Source of the DNA: Natribaculum luteum
Lineage (GTDB): Archaea; Halobacteriota; Halobacteria; Halobacteriales; Natrialbaceae
Assembly (NCBI RefSeq): GCF_023008545.1
Contig: NZ_CP095397.1
Location: 682,001-746,000, forward strand
Length of the DNA stretch: 64,000 nucleotides
Direction of reading: 5' to 3'
Below the pieces are notes generated by a model. That model did not search any database, was not told where the DNA came from, and was given only the letters and a program-made list of their open reading frames with translations. The translations under genes were made by a program, and so were the position numbers. The stretch's first letter is position 1; each line of letters starts with the position of its first letter. This document shows positions 17,961 to 27,163 of this stretch, one piece after another.

Positions 17961-19236
17961 ATCCTCGGGAAAGGTCGTGAAGGTAGACTCCGGGCTGTGC
18001 CAACCAGCCGGTACTCCTATCCCCACCCAAATCGGGTGCAGATTCGGAGTTACTTTCATTCAGGTCGAGACGGATATTCTCCGCCCCGTTTACGTCTGCA
18101 TTGAACGCCGCATCACACGCCTCACACACGTACAAGCCGCGCTCGACGCGCTGACCATCGTCTTCCCTACCGCATACGCAACACGTCTTGCTCGTATCGC
18201 GTTCGGACACTTCCACGACCGTGATTCCCTCAACTTTCGCCTTGTAGGTGAGAATCTTGGTGAAGCGGTCGAACGCCCATCCGTGCAAGTCGAGGTTGCC
18301 GTGCTTGCCCCAGTTTTTTGCTTCCCCGTCATCGTCCTCTCGAACGCCTTCCAAGTCACCGACGTTGATGCGTCCAACCCTCTTCTCAACACACCGTTCA
18401 ACGATGTGCTTGGCGAGACCGTGGAAAAAGTGGGTGCGGCGCTCCGACCACGTATGGTGAAGCCTTGTCGCTCGTTCACCACCGCTATCGTCGCATGTGG
18501 CGATTTCCTTCGGGAAGTAGTAGCCGTCTTGCTTCAGGCGGTTGCCGGGGTAGAGGTCGGCGTCTTCGGTGCTGTACGCAATAGCCGCGAAGTTGCTGAT
18601 GCCGAGGTCGATACCGGCAGTCTCGTTGCCGGGAGCGGTGGGTGTCTCGATTTCGTCTTTGCATACGAGGTGGAGTTCCCACCGCTCTTTCTGCTGGTCG
18701 TAGACGGCGCGAACCTGTTGCAGGTTCTCGACTGCGACGCCGGGACGGGTTTCGTATTCGACAAGGATATATTCCCACGCTCGGGGATGTTCCTTGTGAT
18801 TCGCACCTTTCGATAGCCGGACGCGGTTGTTCTTCGTATCGTGACGGATACCGTTTTGCTTCCACGTCACTGTGCTGCGCGGGTGCTCTTCGTGGACGCG
18901 GCAGCCTTCGTCATCGTAGTAATTGCGTTTGCGGTAGCCGGGCGGATTGTCCCGGTCGTCGTCCGAGGAGTACCACGAGTTGAAGGCTTCAGCGAGTTCC
19001 TCCAGAACCCGCTGACTGGACTGAGAATGGAGTCCCTTGTATTTTGGATGTGTCTTCAATTCGTCTTTCAACTCCTCGTGGTCGGGAATCTCGCCCGTTT
19101 CCGCCCACACTTCTCGGGAATGGTAGTTGGCGACGTTCCACAACTTGCTGGCACTCCACCCGTGCCGGTCGAGCGACTCCGCGACCTGTGAGTGGTTGCG
19201 GATTTTCGCTCGATGGGTGCGGTGGACTTCCAGCAT
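17923..19236 (-). CDS. tnpB: TnpB-type RNA-guided nuclease (IS1341-like)
   Basis: 437 residues, full length. Split RuvC residues are present: Asp210 in AGIDLGISN, Glu296 in INVGDLEGVRE and Asp381 in NADVNGAENI. A zinc finger CCVCG ... CEAC spans ~352-374. An N-terminal winged-helix-like domain is present. No tnpA transposase is nearby, so the element depends on another one. TnpB proteins cut DNA at sites matching their omega-RNA. All catalytic residues are intact, so it may be active. It interrupts or abuts a SWIM-protein fragment at 19386. Confidence 0.9.
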   Translation of the reverse strand: MLEVHRTHRAKIRNHSQVAESLDRHGWSASKLWNVANYHSREVWAETGEIPDHEELKDELKTHPKYKGLHSQSSQRVLEELAEAFNSWYSSDDDRDNPPGYRKRNYYDDEGCRVHEEHPRSTVTWKQNGIRHDTKNNRVRLSKGANHKEHPRAWEYILVEYETRPGVAVENLQQVRAVYDQQKERWELHLVCKDEIETPTAPGNETAGIDLGISNFAAIAYSTEDADLYPGNRLKQDGYYFPKEIATCDDSGGERATRLHHTWSERRTHFFHGLAKHIVERCVEKRVGRINVGDLEGVREDDDGEAKNWGKHGNLDLHGWAFDRFTKILTYKAKVEGITVVEVSERDTSKTCCVCGREDDGQRVERGLYVCEACDAAFNADVNGAENIRLDLNESNSESAPDLGGDRSTGWLAQPGVYLHDLSRGFQPRAEVVDCKP

Positions 19237-19345
19237 CGTGAAACGCCTCTATAATCGCTTATATTCGTTTCTTTTGTAAAGATTTGGATTGAGAACGGTG
19301 GAATATCCGGCTCTGTCGGAGTCGGTAGAATGGGTCACTGAGTGA

Positions 19346-19383
19346 CGGCGCGTATCCATGGCCTGAAGGCCGTGGTATTGCGC
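19346..19383. repeat. Nested hairpin at upstream side of tnpB
   Basis: Near-perfect palindrome: GGCGC..TATCC ATGGCCT-ga-AGGCC..GGTATTGCGCC. It lies ~110 bp upstream of the tnpB start and directly before a truncated gene, so it is either the left end of this element or the right end of an older one. Confidence 0.45.
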
Positions 19384-19385
19384 CT

Positions 19386-19721
19386 GTTCAGCATATAATC
19401 GAAATCTACCTGCGAGAAGACTGGATCGAAGACGCCTTCGAGACGGTTACGAACGCCCGCGACCTCGACCTGTTCGAAGCTTACATCGACCAACTCGGAG
19501 ACCACGATCCCGCCGCATACTTCGATGCGTATCGTCGCGAGATCAAGAAGGCCGCTGCCGACGCGAGTCGGCGCAAGTATTACAGACAGGTCACCGAACA
19601 CCTCCAGACGGTACAGACGCTGGGACGTGACCGACGGTTCGAAAATCTAGTGTCGTTCCTCCGAGACGAGTACTCGAATCAGCCAGCGTTTCTCGACGAG
19701 CTGGAGAAAGCTGGGGTCTGA
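19386..19721 (+). pseudogene. C-terminal fragment, probably of a SWIM-domain protein
   Basis: An open frame with no start codon begins inside the hairpin edge (HIIEIYLREDWIEDAFETVT) and ends LVSFLRDEYSNQPAFLDELE. Helical repeat character, and an ending similar in style to the SWIM protein at 20322-22139. About 110 residues remain. Truncated at the 5' side exactly where the TnpB-type hairpin lies. Confidence 0.55.
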
Positions 19722-19736
19722 GCCCCGAACCCGTTC

Positions 19737-20243
19737 TTAGCCGAAGTAGTTCGGGAGGATGCCGTACGTTCTGGCGAGCGTCACGATTTGTTCCTTGAAT
19801 TCGTCTGACTCTGTACCGTGCGATTCCGCGAGTGCTTCGACCTCTGTGGAGTATGCCTCACGAATTGCGCTCGCTTCGGCCCGTCCCTCGACTGTCGGCT
19901 TCCAGAGATCTGTCGTCCCGTAGTCACCCGGTTCGAGCGGTGGTCCAAGCCGCTCGCGCTCCCCGACACGCTCGATCAGGCCCCGTTCCACCAGTGTCTG
20001 GAGTGCGCTCTCGACCGCCGGTTCGAGATCCACATCCGCTGCGAAAAACTGATCGAGCGATGGGAGTTCAGGTTCATCCTCTGACGTGATGAGATCGTGT
20101 TTCACACAGGCTGCGACGAGGTCGTCAGTCGTTTTTTCGACGCCACCGTAATCGTGTTTGTAGCGTCTGTCGTGGGTGGTAAGTTGGTCGATGATCGTTC
20201 GCTCGATCCATGTCTCGGTTTGCATCGGCTGAAGTGTATCCAC
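19737..20243 (-). CDS. Hypothetical protein, winged-helix-like
   Basis: 168 residues from ATG 20243; an internal ATG at 20225 (MQTETWIERT) is possible. The middle (AVESALQTLVERGLIERVGE) looks like a winged helix, followed by a helical C-terminal part ending ARTYGILPNYFG. No catalytic motif. It lies downstream of the SWIM gene on the same strand with a ~78-bp gap and may share its transcript. Confidence 0.65.
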   Translation of the reverse strand: MDTLQPMQTETWIERTIIDQLTTHDRRYKHDYGGVEKTTDDLVAACVKHDLITSEDEPELPSLDQFFAADVDLEPAVESALQTLVERGLIERVGERERLGPPLEPGDYGTTDLWKPTVEGRAEASAIREAYSTEVEALAESHGTESDEFKEQIVTLARTYGILPNYFG

Positions 20244-20321
20244 GAAGACAGAGAAGCCTATCGCACGAGGTGCCCGCCGGGAACCAAAAGGAGACTGCCC
20301 CGTTCCTCTCTGTTCGTTCTT

Positions 20322-22139
20322 TCAGCACGAGAACTCCTCCAACAGATCCTCGAGCATCGGCCGGAGCTTGTACTTCTGATAGTGCTCGTCTCGCAGACCT
20401 TCCACGTAGGCACACCACTCGTCGAGGTTTCCCGACGCCTGGGCTGCCTTCCCCGCGTACTCCAGCCAGTCCACAGCATGGCGATACCGCTGAGACTGTC
20501 CCTCCTCGATGATCGGCTCGGCCTGCTCCTTGCAGGCGTCGATCGTCCAGTGGGGGTGCTCCTCCCAGACGGCCTCGACGACCGGCTCCACTACCTTGTA
20601 ATCCGAAAACCGATCCGCGATGGCGATGGCCTCGTCGTATTGCTCCGCGTACAGAAAGATCTCGACGTGCCGTCGCGCAGTCCGCTGTCTCGTGTCCCTG
20701 TCTGCAAGCGACTCCAGTAGCTCCTTGCGGACGGGAGGCCACTCCTCGCCAGCGAGTTCCTCTGCGGCCTGATAGGCCGCAAGCGTCGGCGAGGCGTCGA
20801 ACGCGGCGATGGCTGCCTCCAGCGCAATCTCGGATTCGCCCATGCTGCTAGTTCTATCACGGAGCCACTCGGCCAACTCCGCTTGCCCGCTGCTGTCGTC
20901 GAGGGTCAATCCGTGCTGGGCGATCTCCAGGGCGGCTTCTGGCTGGTCGTGTTCCCGAAGGGCTTTGGCCAGCGTGAGTGCTTCGTCCGGGGAGTACAGG
21001 TTGCGCCGGCCGTATTCGATTGCCTCGTCGATCCGACCCTCCTCGACGAGCATGGTGACGTAGTCGTCGATCAGGTCCGCAGCCTCCGCCAGGTTCAGGT
21101 ACTCCTCGATGCGGCCCTGGCGTTCGAGAACGTTGAGTCGGGCTCTGACGAAGTCCTCGGCATACCAGGGCGGGTCGCCCTCCCAGAGGTCCGCGTAGCC
21201 GATATCGCCCTGCATCGCCCGCTGGATCGGCTCGAAGTCCCAGCCCCGCTGTGTCGCTTCGAGGGCGACGCTGTACGGTGGCTGGTGGGTATAGCCCCCC
21301 ATCTCCTGTTCCCACGCCCAGAGGCAATCCTCCCAGTCGGCACGCGCGGCCTCCGAGAGGTCGGCCGTGAGCAATGCCTCGGCCAGCACTCGGTCGACCT
21401 CGTCGAAAAACTCGAAGATCGCGTGCGAATCGTCGTACGAGAGAGCGAGCCACTCCTCGTCCATAAGTTCGTCGGCCAGCGGTTCGAGGATATCCAATGC
21501 CGTCTCGCCGTCGCCGGCCTCGACGGCTGTCCGTGCCTGGTCGAGAAGGTTTCGCAACTTCTCGACGTCAGTTTCGACCGCCTCATACGGGTCGTGCGCG
21601 TGGGCGCTACATCCCTCGGTTGGACGGAGAATGTATTGCACCTGCTGGCGGATCGACTCCCGATTAATGTCGGGCGTGCGGTCGCGAGCGTCGTCGTCCT
21701 CATCGCCTGAGTCCAGTGTTTCGAGCCGGGACACAACCTGCTCTGCCAACTCCGGGCGACTCTCGACGAGGTCGACAAGAACCTCACGGAGATCCTCGGG
21801 ATCCGCGTCGGTGACCAGTTCGGAGACCGGCGGTCGCTGGTCGATCCTGCCGGGGTCCCGGACGTACGTTAGGAGGACGGCTACACGGTGCTTGCAAATC
21901 CCACCGTGATCGTACGGACAGGAACACGCCGTGTCGACGACTCCGGTTTCGTCGAGTTCGATTCGCACCTGATAGGGCACATACTGGCTGCCATCAACCG
22001 CCGCTCGGATCGTCTCACCGCGCCGGACGAGCTCGACGACGGCACCCTCGTCGTAGTAGTTCTCCCCCCGGTCGTATGACTGTGGACGTGCCAGATCCCG
22101 GACTGCTGCCTCCGTGAGTGTTGGGTCGGGATCAACCAT
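20322..22139 (-). CDS. SWIM zinc-finger protein with helical repeats
   Basis: 605 residues. The SWIM finger CxCx(n)CxH is complete: Cys72, Cys74, Cys82 and His84 in ACSCPYDHGGICKH. The remaining ~500 residues are TPR-like helical repeats (DEALTLAKALREHDQPEAAL) that end in CAYVEGLRDEHYQKYKLRPM. SWIM domains bind DNA or proteins; the role of this family is unknown. A related C-terminal fragment lies at 19386, so a second copy once existed nearby. Confidence 0.85.
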   Translation of the reverse strand: MVDPDPTLTEAAVRDLARPQSYDRGENYYDEGAVVELVRRGETIRAAVDGSQYVPYQVRIELDETGVVDTACSCPYDHGGICKHRVAVLLTYVRDPGRIDQRPPVSELVTDADPEDLREVLVDLVESRPELAEQVVSRLETLDSGDEDDDARDRTPDINRESIRQQVQYILRPTEGCSAHAHDPYEAVETDVEKLRNLLDQARTAVEAGDGETALDILEPLADELMDEEWLALSYDDSHAIFEFFDEVDRVLAEALLTADLSEAARADWEDCLWAWEQEMGGYTHQPPYSVALEATQRGWDFEPIQRAMQGDIGYADLWEGDPPWYAEDFVRARLNVLERQGRIEEYLNLAEAADLIDDYVTMLVEEGRIDEAIEYGRRNLYSPDEALTLAKALREHDQPEAALEIAQHGLTLDDSSGQAELAEWLRDRTSSMGESEIALEAAIAAFDASPTLAAYQAAEELAGEEWPPVRKELLESLADRDTRQRTARRHVEIFLYAEQYDEAIAIADRFSDYKVVEPVVEAVWEEHPHWTIDACKEQAEPIIEEGQSQRYRHAVDWLEYAGKAAQASGNLDEWCAYVEGLRDEHYQKYKLRPMLEDLLEEFSC

Positions 22140-22520
22140 CGCTCGTATGATATCTACGGAGTCAACTACCTCGCCCTACTTCGCTGGGGGCTTGCGCCCA
22201 CTCGCTCGTGGAGGGCGGGGTTTGTCCGTGTTCTCATCCTCGACAGCAGTATTGTTCGATACTGCGTGGGCGGTTTTCCGCTCTCGGGGTCATCGTCCCG
22301 GACTTCGGGGCACGTTGACTGGTGCCCATCCATCCGGACGACTGTTGGCCCGGATAGACGTGTCTCGATATCCTTCCTGAAGTCAGATAAGTGTACGGCT
22401 TCCTCCCCGACTTACTGCGCTTTTCGTCCGCTTGCGCGGACTGCGATGCTCCCAGCGGACGGGGACTCCGCCTGCAAAAGTTGATCCCATAACTGTGGTG
22501 GACGATTGGGGGCTGTGGGC
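22140..22520. other. Gene-free stretch, probable TnpB-element remnant
   Basis: No convincing gene. The start (22162-22215) has paired blocks CTCGCCCT and AGGGCGGGG and resembles the minus strand at 17735-17784 beside the intact tnpB element. The rest has short self-complementary blocks (GCGGACGGGGACTCCGCC near the end). Read as a decayed non-coding end of a TnpB-type element. Confidence 0.35.
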
Positions 22521-22775
22521 CTACGAATCTGGAACCCAGACGCCTTTCACCGGCTGGAAGACGACGTAGGCGTCGACGTCCGACGTGTCGGCCGGATGGG
22601 CGGTATGGAGCGTGAGTTGCCCCCTGCTCGCGTGTTCTCGGTTCTGTTCAGTCACCCACGCCTCCGCGTCCGCTTTCGAGCCGAACACAAGTCGACGATC
22701 CTCCTCGAAATTCGCCTCCGCGAGTGGTGTCTCGCGAAAGACCGAGTCTTTGAGTTCCACGATGTAGTCGGCCAT
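22521..22775 (-). CDS. Small hypothetical protein
   Basis: 84 residues, starting MADYIVELKDSVFRETPLAE and ending YVVFQPVKGVWVPDS. Predicted alpha/beta, soluble, with no cysteines. The SKADAEAWVTEQN stretch is like small haloarchaeal proteins of unknown role. Divergent from the gene at 22857, with ~80 bp between them for both promoters. Confidence 0.6.
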   Translation of the reverse strand: MADYIVELKDSVFRETPLAEANFEEDRRLVFGSKADAEAWVTEQNREHASRGQLTLHTAHPADTSDVDAYVVFQPVKGVWVPDS

Positions 22776-22856
22776 GGCTGTTCGTTCGCGGTAGCTCTTC
22801 TTCAGGATTTCCCAAGTCGGGGTCGATTATATTGCTACCAGCCGTACGAACCGCAT

Positions 22857-23243
22857 ATGGAACTGACGCCCGAACATCTCCAGTCCGAGCACTTTGATCC
22901 GCTTCCACTCTTCCAGTCCGAGCAAGCTACACTCTGGTACATCGACACCACACATCCGGACGTGGTCGCCGACGATCACGTCAGCGCCAGACTCGCCACG
23001 GCCACGATCTGGTCACTCGACGAGGATCGGGCATACGCCCTTCTCGTGCTCCGGGAGAAGTATACGTGGAGTGACGAAGCGATCCCCGAACTACTGCGCT
23101 ATCTCGCTACCCATCTTCACGGATCGGATACGACCGTAACGGAGACGTTCTCCGTCGAAGTGTTCACGGCGACAGCAGTCAGGTCGCCTGCAGACCGGAC
23201 CGTCTGGTGGCGTGAAGACTACGTCGACGACGCCGCCGGGTGA
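22857..23243 (+). CDS. Hypothetical protein
   Basis: 128 residues from ATG 22857 (MELTPEHLQSEHFDPLPLFQ); the longer upstream frame is antisense to the previous gene. Acidic, with central helix DEDRAYALLVLREKYTWSDE and C-terminal strands. No known motif. Followed 63 bp later by another plus-strand gene. Confidence 0.6.
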   Translation: MELTPEHLQSEHFDPLPLFQSEQATLWYIDTTHPDVVADDHVSARLATATIWSLDEDRAYALLVLREKYTWSDEAIPELLRYLATHLHGSDTTVTETFSVEVFTATAVRSPADRTVWWREDYVDDAAG

Positions 23244-23306
23244 GGAACGGAGATCCTCTCGAAGCCCAATCCGAGGAACTACGTCGTCATCCGACCAAGA
23301 ACGAGT

Positions 23307-23903
23307 ATGGATCACACTCGCGAGGCGTTCGCCGACGCACTCTCCTCTGGCGACACCGAGCGCGTGAATCGGGCAATCGACGAAATCGAGAATACCGAAC
23401 TCGAGGAACGAGCCGCCCTGTTCGACGAGTGTTTCGAGATGTGTCGCGACCTCTACGAGGCCGACAATGGATACCAGCGACAGTCCGTGATCCGCTTTGC
23501 GGCCGGTCTGTATCCCAGGTTGGCCTATCGAACGGTCGGGGCGGACCTCACCGACGAGGCGTTACCGGGCGAGTGGACGCTCGACGAGATCGCGACACAC
23601 CACGACCGGTTGCGGGACCTCTACGTGGACGCACTCCGCGATGACGACGGCCGCGTGCGACGCGCGGCCGCCAAGGCGATCAAGGAACTGGCGCTGACCG
23701 CCGAGATGCTCGGAGAAAGCGACGAACTCCGGTCGATGATGGACGAACTGGAAGCGCTCGCCGAGGAGTGTGAGGACTCCAAGCGGAAACACATCGAGCA
23801 GGCCTACGAGAACGTCGCCTTTCACGCTGAGAAGCCGTTTTCCCTACTCCCGGACGGGCTTCGGGACGCGCTCGAGGGCGACGAGCACAGTAGTGGACGG
23901 TAG
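23307..23903 (+). CDS. HEAT-repeat-like hypothetical protein
   Basis: 198 residues, all helical. Two to three repeat-like helix pairs are seen (DALRDDDGRVRRAAAKAIKE is a typical HEAT helix B). No catalytic motif. Probably a scaffold or interaction protein. Same direction as its neighbours, in a run of plasmid-type hypotheticals. Confidence 0.65.
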   Translation: MDHTREAFADALSSGDTERVNRAIDEIENTELEERAALFDECFEMCRDLYEADNGYQRQSVIRFAAGLYPRLAYRTVGADLTDEALPGEWTLDEIATHHDRLRDLYVDALRDDDGRVRRAAAKAIKELALTAEMLGESDELRSMMDELEALAEECEDSKRKHIEQAYENVAFHAEKPFSLLPDGLRDALEGDEHSSGR

Positions 23904-23990
23904 TTCACTCGAATAGACTCGTCTGGAACGTGTATCGGGGTGAGAGCGTTAGCCGCGGAGTTTTGTGCTCCCGGCGTCATTCATACAGAT

Positions 23991-24974
23991 ATGCCATTCA
24001 GCGTGAGTTGGCACACGCTTCTCGACGAGGCCGAGGAACTCCCCTCTGACGCTACTCTCATCACACCACTCTCGCACAAGCGGTTTCGCATCACCGACAC
24101 GCAGGAACACCGCGTGATCATCGAATGTCAGGAATCCAGTGACTCTCGTCCGCTCCAGCGCGAGCAGTTTGAGACGCTCTACCGGCGGATCCAAGAGAGG
24201 AATAGCCGCTTCGAGCTGGACCGGATCCCGGCAGACGCAGAGCCGTATGCTGCGGTCCTGACGCTCCACCCCCGATTCGAAATCGACGAGGAAGCTGGCG
24301 TCATCATCGAGACCGAGGAGCCGAGTGCTACGCACGTCGTCGATGACGAAGAGTCGAGGACGGAAGACCGGGCTGAACCGGATGCCGGAGTGTACTCGGA
24401 TGCATTCCTTCTGATCGATGCTCTCGAACGCCACGATTCCACTAATCTGACCGAACTCGACACGAACGCACTTGTCAACCTCTACACGTTGCTCTCGGAC
24501 GTGCAACGTGAGGCGAACGACCTCCGGCAGGATATCGCCGATATCCTCCTCAATCGGATCCACCACGACCGCCCGGTTCACGCTCAGTTCGGCTCGGTCC
24601 AGCGGACGGCCCGTCGATCGAAGTCATTACGAGACGAAGAGGAGGTCCTCGCAGCGCTAGAGGACGCGGGGATCGATCGCGAGCGTGTTCTGGGTGTGGA
24701 TCCGGACAAGGTCGACGATGCGCTCGACGTGACCGAACTCCGAGAGAGTGATGTCTACGAGATCACAGAGACCGAATACGTCCGGAAAGCCGAGGTCGAC
24801 GAGGAGGTCAAGGAAACGCGCCTGCAGGGATTGAAGGATCGGCTGGCAGCGAGCGAGAGTGAGGAGGCCACGGAGTTGCGCGCGGAAATCGAGGATCTGG
24901 AAGCACGGATCGAGGATTTGACCGGCTTCGACACCGGAACCGAGTACTATACCCAGTCAGGCGCTGACCCGTGA
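23991..24974 (+). CDS. Plasmid-type hypothetical protein with coiled coil
   Basis: 327 residues from ATG 23991. The N-terminal ~110 residues are alpha/beta (LITPLSHKRFRITDTQEHRV). The middle is acidic, then helical (NLYTLLSDVQREANDLRQDI). The last ~60 residues form a coiled coil (LAASESEEATELRAEIEDLE). I recall similar proteins on haloarchaeal plasmids close to orc1 but know no function. Confidence 0.65.
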   Translation: MPFSVSWHTLLDEAEELPSDATLITPLSHKRFRITDTQEHRVIIECQESSDSRPLQREQFETLYRRIQERNSRFELDRIPADAEPYAAVLTLHPRFEIDEEAGVIIETEEPSATHVVDDEESRTEDRAEPDAGVYSDAFLLIDALERHDSTNLTELDTNALVNLYTLLSDVQREANDLRQDIADILLNRIHHDRPVHAQFGSVQRTARRSKSLRDEEEVLAALEDAGIDRERVLGVDPDKVDDALDVTELRESDVYEITETEYVRKAEVDEEVKETRLQGLKDRLAASESEEATELRAEIEDLEARIEDLTGFDTGTEYYTQSGADP

Positions 24975-25146
24975 TGCACACGACGCCTCGTTCTCGTCGT
25001 GGCACTCATCTACTCAGTGGACTTCACCGCTGGTTTCGCCGGACATCTGAGTCTGATAAAAAGGACCGCAGCTCGTCGTTTTCGATACGTCTCCCTCATA
25101 GGATCACTCGTCGATACGGGCAGGCGACGTCCGTGATCGGCTGATC

Positions 25147-25437
25147 GTGTCAGAGAAAACCACGTCGACAGACGATCTCGAGCCACGAACCAGACGCGCT
25201 GTCGAGGAAGCGATGATCGTCTCCCTACTCGCAAAGGGAGGCTGGTACGAGGTGGAGTTCGCGTCTGGGAACCGCTGCGAAGTCGACGTGATCGGTGAAT
25301 CCTGGACCTGTGCGGGCTGGCAGCAGCGAACGCCCGCCAGTGGCTGCAAGCATATGCGTCGCGTTGACCACGAAATCAAGCGTGGCCGTGTCCCCCGACC
25401 TGATGGTCAACTCCCTACTGACGCAGACCGCTTCTGA
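25147..25437 (+). CDS. Small SWIM-like protein with one ligand lost
   Basis: 96 residues from GTG 25147 (MSEKTTSTDDLEPRTRRAVE). It belongs to a small haloarchaeal family whose finger normally reads CTC...CKH. Here it is SWTCAGWQQRTPASGCKH, so the first Cys is Trp (one-base change TGC to TGG). The other ligands remain. Inverted-repeat copy 2 starts directly after the stop codon. Confidence 0.65.
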   Translation: MSEKTTSTDDLEPRTRRAVEEAMIVSLLAKGGWYEVEFASGNRCEVDVIGESWTCAGWQQRTPASGCKHMRRVDHEIKRGRVPRPDGQLPTDADRF

Positions 25438-25478
25438 TTAACCAACTGACCGGCCGACGCCTCGCCTGTGTTGGTTAA
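25438..25478. repeat. 41/42-bp long inverted repeat, copy 2
   Basis: TTAACCAAC, 23 bp, GTTGGTTAA. Lies between two convergent genes, so a simple promoter role is unlikely at this copy. Confidence 0.85.
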
Positions 25479-25504
25479 CTCCGGCCGTATCGGCCCACCC
25501 GCTG

Positions 25505-26053
25505 TCACGGGAGTTCCTCAGTCACGTCAACGAGTTCCTCCTCGGTCTGCCAGCAATACAGCCGTCCTTCCCGGTCGAACAGCGCGAAGACGCCGTCCTG
25601 CATCCAGCCAAAGGGATGCTCCTCGTTCTCGTACACCCGCTTGAGGACGTGGCTCTTCGCGAAATACTCCGTCGTGCCGACGAGTAGCCCCTGCTCGACG
25701 AGGAAGTCACTCGGCTCTTTTTCGGCGACGCCGACAAGGTAGGTCACGATGTCGGCGATCAGGCAGAACTTCTGGATGCTGTTGTTCCACTCGCCCCGGA
25801 TGTCGACCATCCGGAACGCGTAGGCATCCTGCCGGCGGTTGAGTCGGTCGACCACCAGGTTCAGCCGTCGAATCGGTTCCTGGTCGTAGTTCCCGAGCAC
25901 GAAGTACGATCGATCGTTCTCGTAGACCGGCGTCAACTCGCTCAGAGTGTGGATGATCTCCTCGTTGTCCGCCAGAGAGATTTCTTCCTCGTCGAGTTGG
26001 TCCTTCGCACTCGTGAGGACTTCCTCGGGGACGGGCGGCTCCTCGTCGGACAT
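25505..26053 (-). CDS. Partner protein A of three divergent pairs (YFVLGNY motif)
   Basis: 182 residues. Key motif DRSYFVLGNY near residues 50-58, then helix RRLNLVVDRLN, then DAYAFRMVDI; the C-terminus reads GRLYCWQTEEELVDV. The same motif order recurs in 31711-32547 and 47035-47790. The strand-helix-strand start suggests a small Rossmann-like fold. It is divergent from the regulator at 26183 with 129 bp between. No catalytic residues can be named. Function unknown. Confidence 0.75.
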   Translation of the reverse strand: MSDEEPPVPEEVLTSAKDQLDEEEISLADNEEIIHTLSELTPVYENDRSYFVLGNYDQEPIRRLNLVVDRLNRRQDAYAFRMVDIRGEWNNSIQKFCLIADIVTYLVGVAEKEPSDFLVEQGLLVGTTEYFAKSHVLKRVYENEEHPFGWMQDGVFALFDREGRLYCWQTEEELVDVTEELP

Positions 26054-26182
26054 ACACTGTCCTCCTCACGGTCACGAGATATGATTTATGAAGTAATTTA
26101 CCGAGTCAGTCATATTCCAGTTTACCTTAGAGTGATTTACTTAGGAGTAAACTACTTGCCGCAAGGGCGTGTATCGTGTCGT
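26054..26182. promoter_or_regulatory. Divergent promoter region of pair A
   Basis: AT-rich with repeated TTTAC/GTAAA blocks (AATTTACC, GTTTACC, GATTTACTT, AGTAAACTACTT). It serves both the partner gene (left) and regulator (right). The repeated blocks are candidate operator half-sites. Confidence 0.4.
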
Positions 26183-26596
26183 ATGAGCACCGACCTGGAA
26201 CCCACTGAGGGAATGGAAACCCGCGAACTCGTCCACTTCGTTACCCAAGAGACGCGGTTCGCGCTCATCAACAACATCCTCCAGCACCCCGAACAGCTCC
26301 CCTCGATGTACGAACTCGAGGAGCTCAACCCCAGCGTGAGCGACGCCACCGTCTACAAACACATCCAGAAGCTGATCGACGCCGGCATCGTCAAAGAGGT
26401 CGCCTTAGACGGCGACCAGCGCCGGCAGGGGTATCCCTGGAAGTTCTACGGTCTCACGGAGGAGGGTCGAGCCTTCCTCGAAGAACACAACCTGCTCGCC
26501 GCCGAGGAGACGCTCCAGCGGATCTACGAGACGATCACCGACAAGCCCGAGAAGATGATCAAGTACGAGAACGCCCCCCGTCCTGACGGTGCATAA
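26183..26596 (+). CDS. Winged-helix regulator A of three divergent pairs
   Basis: 137 residues from ATG 26183. HFVTQETRFALINNILQHPE, then a winged helix (DATVYKHIQKLIDAGIVKEV, WKFYGLTEEGRAFLEEH), ending YENAPRPDGA. The QETR motif, the W(K/R)FYG wing and the APRP ending recur in 32663-33301 and 46469-46942. ArsR/PadR-like fold. Divergent from partner A, so it probably regulates both. Confidence 0.8.
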   Translation: MSTDLEPTEGMETRELVHFVTQETRFALINNILQHPEQLPSMYELEELNPSVSDATVYKHIQKLIDAGIVKEVALDGDQRRQGYPWKFYGLTEEGRAFLEEHNLLAAEETLQRIYETITDKPEKMIKYENAPRPDGA

Positions 26597-26665
26597 CCGT
26601 ACGTTCTATTTCCGAATAGTTTGCTAATCGTGCTCTTCAGTGGGTAACGAAGGCGATGAGAAGAT

Positions 26666-26706
26666 TTAACCAACAGATCTATACTATTGGCCAACATGTT
26701 GGTTAA
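26666..26706. repeat. 41/42-bp long inverted repeat, copy 3
   Basis: TTAACCAAC, 23 bp, GTTGGTTAA. Directly upstream of the gene at 26723; its right arm covers an alternative ATG at 26696. This copy is placed to control that gene. Confidence 0.85.
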
Positions 26707-26722
26707 CACGAGGCGACACCCC

Positions 26723-27046
26723 ATGTCGTACGAGCCACCGACGCCGCCGGCAGACCTCCCAACAGACATCGTCGATACGCTCAACGGGTACTCACCAGAC
26801 CAGCTCCAGCACGTTGCCCGCTACGCTGAGGCACTGGCCGAGCACAAAGCACGCGAGGCCCGCCTCGAGGAAGAGTCGGACAAAGACGAGATCGAAGAAC
26901 GCCCCGACGACCTCCCAGACGACGTCCCGGCGAAGGCCACGATCACGATCAAGGAGATCAACGACAATCGCTACTACTACTGGCAGTGGAGGGAAGGCGA
27001 TACGGTGACCTCAAAATACAAAGGCCCAGTCAATCCTGACGAGTAG
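26723..27046 (+). CDS. Small acidic protein, DUF6788-like
   Basis: 107 residues from ATG 26723; ATG 26696 would add nine residues and lies inside the inverted repeat. The N-terminal half is helical and acidic. The C-terminal IKEINDNRYYYWQWREGDTV ... SKYKGPV matches the short beta unit I associate with DUF6788. Lies between the inverted repeat and the origin repeats, so it may belong to the replication module. Confidence 0.7.
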   Translation: MSYEPPTPPADLPTDIVDTLNGYSPDQLQHVARYAEALAEHKAREARLEEESDKDEIEERPDDLPDDVPAKATITIKEINDNRYYYWQWREGDTVTSKYKGPVNPDE

Positions 27047-27163
27047 CGGTAGGCTGGCACATCGACCGCGCGTCTGGTCGATCAGAATGAAAACACGAGA
27101 AGCGAGAGGGAGTGCTGCTTTTGTCAGAATTGAAGAAATTTACACATCGATAAGGGGGAGCCT

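Noticed and set aside
17956-18816. 286-residue plus-strand frame
   Set aside because: Antisense to tnpB, which has all catalytic residues.
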